NCBI GenBank assembly: GCA_023400985.1
Contig: JAEXEN010000038.1
Location: 1-64,000, forward strand
DNA length: 64,000 nt
Direction of reading: 5' to 3'
Source of the DNA: Bacillota bacterium
GTDB lineage: Bacteria > Bacillota > Clostridia > Christensenellales > CAG-138
Shown here: piece by piece, positions 58,770-64,000 of the stretch
Layout of the letters: every line of letters starts with the position of its first letter
How positions within the stretch are numbered: the first letter of the stretch is position 1
The notes under the pieces: model-generated
Told to the model about the DNA's origin: nothing
The model's database searches: none
Seen by the model: the letters and a program-made list of their open reading frames with translations, nothing else
Translations under genes and position numbers: made by a program

Positions 58770-61316
58770 ATGCAGCAGTCACAAAGGACCGGGAGAAAAA
58801 CGCTCGCGGAGCTTACGGCGGGGCAGAAGGGCCGCGTTTATTCCGTAGATGCGGCGGATCCGCGCATCAAGCGGCGGATCGTGGATATGGGCATTACGCC
58901 GGGCATAGAGATCGAGGTGGTGAAGCTCGCCCCCATGGGCGACCCCATCGAGCTTTCCCTGCGCGGCTACGAGCTTTCCTTACGGCGCGACGAGGCGCTT
59001 CGCATCGAGCTCATGCGCGACGACGAGCAAAAAAAGCTCCAAAGGGAGCTTGCTCTGACCGAGAGGGAGCGCTCTCACCGCGGGCGCGAACTTTTAGAGG
59101 AGATGCACCACGAAAACGACGCCGATATCGGCGAGCACGAACGTGCGGCCATGCTCACGGAATTCATCCTCGACGATCCCACAGGCGGCCTTGAAGAAGC
59201 GCCTTTTACAAAAATACAAGGCATAGATAACGAGCCCGTGCGGCTCGCACTCGTAGGCAACCCCAATTCCGGAAAGACCACGCTTTTCAATGCTATGACC
59301 GGCAGCCGCGAATACGTCGGCAACTGGCCGGGCGTGACGGTGGAAAAAAAGGAAGGTAAAGTTAAAAGCAAACTGAACGGCTCCAAGGAAGGGCTCAACA
59401 CGCACGGGCATGAGATGACGCTCGTGGATCTGCCCGGCATCTATTCGCTCTCGCCGCACTCCATGGAGGAACTGATCGCCCGCAACTTCATCCTCGAGGA
59501 AAAGCCGGACGCCATCATCGATATCGTGGACGGCACCAACCTTGAAAGGAACCTCTATTTGACCGTGCAGCTCATGGAGCTTGAAAGGCCCATGATCATC
59601 GCGCTCAACATGATGGACGAGGTGCAAAAAAACGGCGATGAGATCGATTGTAAGCGGCTTTCGCTGGAACTCGGCATTCCGGTGGTGCCGATCAGCGCCC
59701 GCACGGGGGAGGGCGTAAATGAGCTTGTGGAAAACGCACAGAAACTCCTTTCGGCGGTGCATATTGAGATGCACGAGGGCTTCCGCATAGAGCCGGACGA
59801 CGTGTACGACGATATGACGCACATAGAGCATCACCGTATCGGGGCGCTCGTGGAGCAATACGCTAAGCAGGCCGGACTGCCGTTGCATTGGACGGAGATC
59901 AAGCTCCTGGAGGGCGACGAGATCGTCACAAAGACACTCGACTTCCCGGCACATATAAAAAAACAGGTCGATACGATCGTCAAAAGCTACGCCGTTTCAA
60001 GTCCCCTCGGCGATAACGAGACCATGATCGCCGACAGCCGCTACCGCTACATCGAAAAGGTGTGCGCGGCGGCCTTGAAGCGCGCACCGAGAAAGGCGGG
60101 AGGCAACCGCTCGTCGAAAATCGACAAGGTGCTCACAAACAAATACCTCGCACTGCCTATCTTCTTGAGCATCATGCTGCTCATCTTCACGTTCACCTTC
60201 TCCACGGTAGGCGCCTGGCTCAGCGACGGACTGGGGCTTATCATCGACGAGGGCTTGGCGCCGTATGTGCGCGCCGCGCTTGAGGCCGCGGGTGCGGGCG
60301 CGTGGTTTGTGAGCCTCATCTGCGACGGCATCATCAAAGGCGTGGGCAGCGTGCTCGCGTTTCTGCCGCAGATCACGCTTTTGTTCCTTTGCCTTTCCAT
60401 ATTGGAGGACAGCGGCTACATGAGCCGCATCGCGTTCATCATGGATAAGCCCATGCGCCGTTTCGGCCTGAGCGGCAAAAGCTTTATACCGCTCCTGATG
60501 GGCTTTGGCTGCACCGTGCCCGCGTCAATGGGCGCGCGCACCATGGAGAATATGAAGGATAAGCGCATGACCATCCTTCTCGTTCCCTTCATGAGCTGTT
60601 CGGCCAAACTTCCTGTTTACGGCCTGCTCGCCGGCGCGTTTTTCGCCAAAGGGAGCGTTTTGGTGATATTCGGGCTGTATTTTTTGGGCATTGTTTTGGG
60701 CATCCTATCGGGGCTTCTCTTTAAAAATACGGTTTTTAAGGGGAAGGATGCGCCGTTTTTGATCGAGCTGCCGCCTTACCGTATGCCGACGATCAAAAAT
60801 ACGGCGCTGCATGTAGGCGAACGGGTGGGGCACTTTTTGGAAAAGGCCGGTACCATCATTTTGGCCATGAGCGTGCTATTGTGGTTTTTGCAAAGCTTTG
60901 ACCTGGGCTTCAACATGGTGGAAACGCCCGCAAACAGCATTTTAGGAAAACTCGGAACGCTCATTGCACCCGCGTTTCGCCCCATGGGCTTAGGCTCGTG
61001 GCAGGTCGCGGTGGCCCTCATCACGGGGCTTGTTGCAAAGGAGGCCGTGGTTTCGGCGCTCGCTATGTTCTACGGCTTTTCCGCGGCGGCGGGGGATGCG
61101 GTGATCCGCACGGCGCTCTCCTCCACATTCTCGCCGCGAAGCGCCATCGCCTTCCTCGTGTTCGTTTTGCTCTACCCGCCCTGTATAGCGGCTATGACCA
61201 CCATGCGGCGCGAGCTTGAAAGCCCCGCTTATACGGTGCTTGGCATAACATATCAGGTAGCGGTCGCTTACGTGGCGTCATTTGCGGTGTACGCAATAGG
61301 AGGCCTGTTCGTATAA
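58770..61316 (+). CDS. feoB: FeoA-FeoB fusion, ferrous iron transporter
   Basis: The 848-residue protein has residues about 10-83 as a FeoA SH3-like domain (VDMGITPGIEIEVVKLAPMG), a charged linker, then the FeoB G domain with G1 GNPNSGKT (about 163), G3 DLPG and G4 NMMD. The membrane part has two Gate motifs (FLPQITLLFLCLSILEDSGY, and the FGCTVPASMGARTME region). It imports Fe2+ across the cytoplasmic membrane. GGAGG lies eight bases before the ATG. The gene overlaps its small partner by one base. Confidence 0.93.
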   Translation: MQQSQRTGRKTLAELTAGQKGRVYSVDAADPRIKRRIVDMGITPGIEIEVVKLAPMGDPIELSLRGYELSLRRDEALRIELMRDDEQKKLQRELALTERERSHRGRELLEEMHHENDADIGEHERAAMLTEFILDDPTGGLEEAPFTKIQGIDNEPVRLALVGNPNSGKTTLFNAMTGSREYVGNWPGVTVEKKEGKVKSKLNGSKEGLNTHGHEMTLVDLPGIYSLSPHSMEELIARNFILEEKPDAIIDIVDGTNLERNLYLTVQLMELERPMIIALNMMDEVQKNGDEIDCKRLSLELGIPVVPISARTGEGVNELVENAQKLLSAVHIEMHEGFRIEPDDVYDDMTHIEHHRIGALVEQYAKQAGLPLHWTEIKLLEGDEIVTKTLDFPAHIKKQVDTIVKSYAVSSPLGDNETMIADSRYRYIEKVCAAALKRAPRKAGGNRSSKIDKVLTNKYLALPIFLSIMLLIFTFTFSTVGAWLSDGLGLIIDEGLAPYVRAALEAAGAGAWFVSLICDGIIKGVGSVLAFLPQITLLFLCLSILEDSGYMSRIAFIMDKPMRRFGLSGKSFIPLLMGFGCTVPASMGARTMENMKDKRMTILLVPFMSCSAKLPVYGLLAGAFFAKGSVLVIFGLYFLGIVLGILSGLLFKNTVFKGKDAPFLIELPPYRMPTIKNTALHVGERVGHFLEKAGTIILAMSVLLWFLQSFDLGFNMVETPANSILGKLGTLIAPAFRPMGLGSWQVAVALITGLVAKEAVVSALAMFYGFSAAAGDAVIRTALSSTFSPRSAIAFLVFVLLYPPCIAAMTTMRRELESPAYTVLGITYQVAVAYVASFAVYAIGGLFV

Positions 61317-61465
61317 TGGACGTTTTGTTTTATTTGATCGCGGCAATCATCGTTGCATGGAGCGTTTACTGCCTCGTGCGCGCGTTTCGAAACGCCAGAA
61401 AGGGCTGCGGCTGCGGTTGTGCGGGATGCAAGAAGGACTGCGCGCGGCGGGAAAAAAAGAGCTGA
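61316..61465 (+). CDS. FeoB-associated Cys-rich membrane protein
   Basis: The 49-residue protein is MDVLFYLIAAIIVAWSVYCL followed by a basic stretch and the cluster CGCGCAGCKKDC. One membrane helix with a C-terminal cysteine knot is the layout of the FeoB-associated family (FeoC-like in position). The ATG overlaps the feoB stop (TAATG), so translation is coupled. The cysteines could bind iron or zinc. Too short for routine gene finding, but convincing. Confidence 0.85.
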   Translation: MDVLFYLIAAIIVAWSVYCLVRAFRNARKGCGCGCAGCKKDCARREKKS

Positions 61466-61586
61466 CTTTGTTCCTTCCAGTTCACAAAAATAACGCGATT
61501 ACGGCAGGATTTTGTGATATCCTTGGAGAACAAAGCAAATAGTCAAAGCGCCGTACCAAAGCGGCGCCGGAAAGGGGAATAAAGCG

Positions 61587-62126
61587 ATGCGTATTTCAAT
61601 CATCGGCAAAAACATCGAAATCTCCGACCACCTCCGGAAGCTTGCGACCGATAAGGTCCAAAAACTCGACAAGTATTTCCCCGAAAACACGGAGGCGCAC
61701 GTCGCCATGTCCGTGGAGCGCTACCGCCACATCGTTGAGGTAACGATACCTTACCCAGGCGGCATCATCCGCGGCGAAGAGGTCACGGGCGATATGTACG
61801 AGTCCATCGACCGCGTGCTTGACAAGCTCGAAAAGCAGATCGTCCGCTACCGCACCAAGCTCGAAAAGAATCTCCGCGCGGGCGCGTTTAAGCAGTGTGG
61901 CCCCGAGCTTATAGAGCATACGGAAGATGGGGAAGAACCGGAAGAAAAGCGTGTGGTGAAAGTGAAGCATTTCAGCCTCAAGCCTATGACGGTAGATGAG
62001 GCGATGCTGCAAATGGAGCTTTTGGGCCATTCCTTTTACATGTTCACCAACGGCGAAACCGGTCAGGTCAACGTGATCTATCAGCGCAAGGACGGCAACT
62101 ACGGCCTTATCGAGCCGGAGTATTGA
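61587..62126 (+). CDS. hpf: Ribosome hibernation promoting factor, long form
   Basis: The 179-residue protein has the N-terminal RaiA/YfiA domain at about 1-100 (GKNIEISDHLRKLATDKVQK, EVTGDMYESIDRVLDKLEKQ) that binds the 30S decoding region, and a C-terminal dimerisation domain at about 120-179 (VKVKHFSLKPMTVDEAMLQM, FTNGETGQVNVIYQRKDGNY) that joins 70S ribosomes into 100S particles. GGAAAGGGG precedes the ATG. The possible raiA-motif RNA lies 5.6 kb upstream, not next to it. Confidence 0.95.
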   Translation: MRISIIGKNIEISDHLRKLATDKVQKLDKYFPENTEAHVAMSVERYRHIVEVTIPYPGGIIRGEEVTGDMYESIDRVLDKLEKQIVRYRTKLEKNLRAGAFKQCGPELIEHTEDGEEPEEKRVVKVKHFSLKPMTVDEAMLQMELLGHSFYMFTNGETGQVNVIYQRKDGNYGLIEPEY

Positions 62127-62153
62127 GGATAGAATAATATAATAAAATACAAA

Positions 62154-62178
62154 AAGGGCGCGTGGGCGCCCTTCTTGT
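62154..62178. terminator. Bidirectional terminator after hpf
   Basis: AAGGGCGC pairs with GCGCCCTT over a 4-base loop. T-rich bases follow on the plus strand (CTTCTTG) and a T-run lies on the minus side. Confidence 0.75.
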
Positions 62179-62200
62179 ATCTATTTAATAACAACAGAGC

Positions 62201-63967
62201 TTATAAGATAATGTACGCGCTGCCGTGCATCAACTTGCATTCCTTCTTGACGCGGCTCGCCTCCGCGCCGAGCGAATAAATATCGAAGCTCTTTTCCGCG
62301 TTCACGGTGATGCCTGCGATGGAGATCGAAAGCAGCGGAAACTGCTCCACGCAGCCCTGACGGTTCTTGCTGATGATATAGCCGTTTTCCATATCCACGG
62401 TGTTGTAGAAGGAGCGCAAAGAACTGCCGAAGGTCTCGATCGTTTTTAAACAAACCGTATCCGCGATCTCCGGTTCCACGATCGAAACAAAGTCATCGCC
62501 GCCAACATGCCCGAGAAACGTGGTTTCCGGCACGATGGAGCGGATGGTTTGCGCGAGATATTTGATGACGCGATCGCCGTTTTCAAACCCGTACGCGTCG
62601 TTGTAGGCCTTGAAAAAATCGATATCGAAGTAAAGGACGATGTGCGGCGCGCTGTCGCTGAGCGAATCGATCAGCGCCTTTTCTATGAGCATGTTGCCGG
62701 GCAGCGCCGTAAGCGGGTTTAATTGGCGCGCGTTACTGACTTCCACCTCGATGGTTTTGTTCAAAAGCGTTTTGATGGTGACGATGCCTGAATATTTTCC
62801 GTCGCGCGTAACCGTGATAAAATCGTACACCTGGTCGTCTCTGCGCGCCATGGCGAGGCTTCCCGCAAGCGTTACGGACACGTTGTACTCAAGCGACAAA
62901 AAGTCCTTGTCCATAATGGAGGATACCGCTTTTTTGGAATAGAGGCTGTATCCGTAAACGCCCGCCACGGCGCTGTTGAGGTCGTTGCGCGTCACGATGC
63001 CGAGCACTTGCTCGCTGTTCGTCACGCAGAAGCCGGGCATGTCCGGCAGCCGCTGAAGCATGGCGTAGGCGTCCTGTACCGTGACGGATTCGTTGACCGA
63101 CGGGGTAGGCATGGATAGGTTGCCGATGTAAACGTCCGAAAGGCTGTAGCGGTACAGATGGTTTTTTTTAAAGTTGATCTCCACGATGTTGTCGGCCACG
63201 CCGTCATTCAGGCTCCCCATCTTCGCATCGGGCCGCTTGATGTAAAACCCCTGCCCGTAATGCACGCCGATGTGGATGAGCGTTTCAAGCTCGGCAAGCG
63301 TCTCAATGCCTTCCGCGATCAAAAATGTGCCCGTGATCTTTGCAAACTCCTGCATGCTTCTTACGAGCGCCTGCTTCACGGTGTCGCGGTCGATGCCTCG
63401 GATGAGCTGCATGTCGAGCTTTAAAAAATGCGGATGCAGGTCGGAGATGAGGTTGAGGCCGGAATAGCCCGCACCCGCGTCGTCGATGGCGATCTTGTAA
63501 TGCTGGCGCTTGTAATAGTTGATGATCTGCTTGAATTCCGCGATGTCGCTCACAGCGCTTCGTTCGGTGATCTCAAAAATAACGCGGTCGGGATCTATGT
63601 TGAACTCGCAAAGATACTCTTTGGTAAAGCCGCGCTGAAAATTGACGTCCTCGATGACGCTCGGGGCTACGTTCAGAAAAAGGAAAGCGTCGCATTGCGA
63701 CTCTTTGAGCACGCAAAGCGCCTTGGTGCGGCAGAGCTTTTCAAGCTCCCATGTCGCCTTGTTTGCTTCCGCCACAGCAAAAAGCACGGCAGGGCTTTCC
63801 AAAGCGGTTCCCTTGGGACCGCGCGAGAGCGCCTCATAGCCGAGGATCGAGCCGTCGCGCAAAGAGACGATCGGCTGAAATACGGAGGAAATTTCGCCAT
63901 TTTGGACGATCTCCATAAGCTTTTCACGGTGGGAGAGAAGCGCTTGCTCATCGGGTAAGGTGCTCAT
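62201..63967 (-). CDS. EAL-CBS-GGDEF cyclic-di-GMP signalling protein
   Basis: The 588-residue cytosolic protein has an EAL phosphodiesterase domain (about 15-245) with YEALSRG, the N in FLNVAPS, E of FEITERS, DDAGAGYSG, FLKLDMQLI and the E of IAEGIE, i.e. a complete-looking active site. Two CBS-like motifs (about 280-400) follow, such as FCVTNSEQVLGIVTRNDL and GKYSGIVTIKTLL, then a GGDEF domain (about 420-588) with the variant GGDDF. CBS may sense nucleotides. The order EAL-CBS-GGDEF is known in Firmicutes. The ATG at 63967 follows AAAGGAAA. Confidence 0.88.
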   Translation of the reverse strand: MSTLPDEQALLSHREKLMEIVQNGEISSVFQPIVSLRDGSILGYEALSRGPKGTALESPAVLFAVAEANKATWELEKLCRTKALCVLKESQCDAFLFLNVAPSVIEDVNFQRGFTKEYLCEFNIDPDRVIFEITERSAVSDIAEFKQIINYYKRQHYKIAIDDAGAGYSGLNLISDLHPHFLKLDMQLIRGIDRDTVKQALVRSMQEFAKITGTFLIAEGIETLAELETLIHIGVHYGQGFYIKRPDAKMGSLNDGVADNIVEINFKKNHLYRYSLSDVYIGNLSMPTPSVNESVTVQDAYAMLQRLPDMPGFCVTNSEQVLGIVTRNDLNSAVAGVYGYSLYSKKAVSSIMDKDFLSLEYNVSVTLAGSLAMARRDDQVYDFITVTRDGKYSGIVTIKTLLNKTIEVEVSNARQLNPLTALPGNMLIEKALIDSLSDSAPHIVLYFDIDFFKAYNDAYGFENGDRVIKYLAQTIRSIVPETTFLGHVGGDDFVSIVEPEIADTVCLKTIETFGSSLRSFYNTVDMENGYIISKNRQGCVEQFPLLSISIAGITVNAEKSFDIYSLGAEASRVKKECKLMHGSAYIIL

Positions 63968-64000
63968 AGGTTTCCTTTCATATACGGAAATTCTCAAATT

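Noticed and set aside
1..64000. CRISPR array or rRNA operon
   Set aside because: No regularly spaced short direct repeats and no rRNA-like conserved stretches were seen anywhere.

Overview
The window is chromosomal DNA from a spore-forming, low-oxygen member of the Firmicutes, class Clostridia. The evidence is a sporulation set (cotJABC, spoVD, spoIIGA, sigE, lonB), a meso-DAP type murE (DNPR motif), the order tig-clpP-clpX-lonB-lon-engB, a rubrerythrin with a Fur-family regulator, and a FeoA-FeoB fusion. The genus cannot be fixed from the sequence alone. The backbone is visibly GC-rich, while about 0.65-15.4 kb is AT-rich and looks acquired.

Layout. 1-651: the end of an AIM24-family gene. 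0.65-16.0 kb: an accessory island. It holds a relaxase scrap, two DUF4183 spore-surface type proteins, a decayed nucleotidyltransferase-like gene, a VanR/VanS-like two-component system with an ABC exporter operon but no vanHAX, a YolD/Y-family polymerase pair, an immunity-like protein, remnants of a D12 DNA methylase and an SRAP protein, and a membrane GAF-like protein with a small partner. The island abuts cotJC, which has lost its 3' end. 16.0-19.5 kb: cotJABC and an ABC exporter. 19.5-34.3 kb: the protein quality-control block tig, clpP, clpX, lonB, lon, engB. Between lonB and lon lies a foreign-looking interval (decayed small membrane protein, cupin, MerR regulator) bracketed by inverted copies of an intergenic repeat. 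A third copy lies at 34.5 kb beside a putative restriction endonuclease gene.

35.9-53.9 kb: a division and cell-wall cluster, mraZ-rsmH-ftsL-spoVD-murE-mraY-murD-ftsW-murA-ftsQ-ftsA-ftsZ, followed by a hypothetical gene, a flavodoxin/TetR pair and spoIIGA-sigE. murF, murG and sigG are not at their usual places. The gene murD is flanked by two intergenic segments that fold into elaborate RNA structures. The one before ftsW combines a tRNA-like acceptor and T arm with a pseudoknot, and I regard it as the most interesting object in the window. 53.9-64 kb: rubrerythrin and Fur, a YwlG-family gene, a structured non-coding RNA (possibly the raiA motif) ahead of a zinc-ribbon protein, a dipeptide epimerase, a PhzF homologue, feoAB with its small Cys-rich partner, hpf, and an EAL-CBS-GGDEF signalling protein.

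All RNA folds and promoters were found by eye. No search or folding program was run. Family names rest on recognition of motifs and remembered family sequences.
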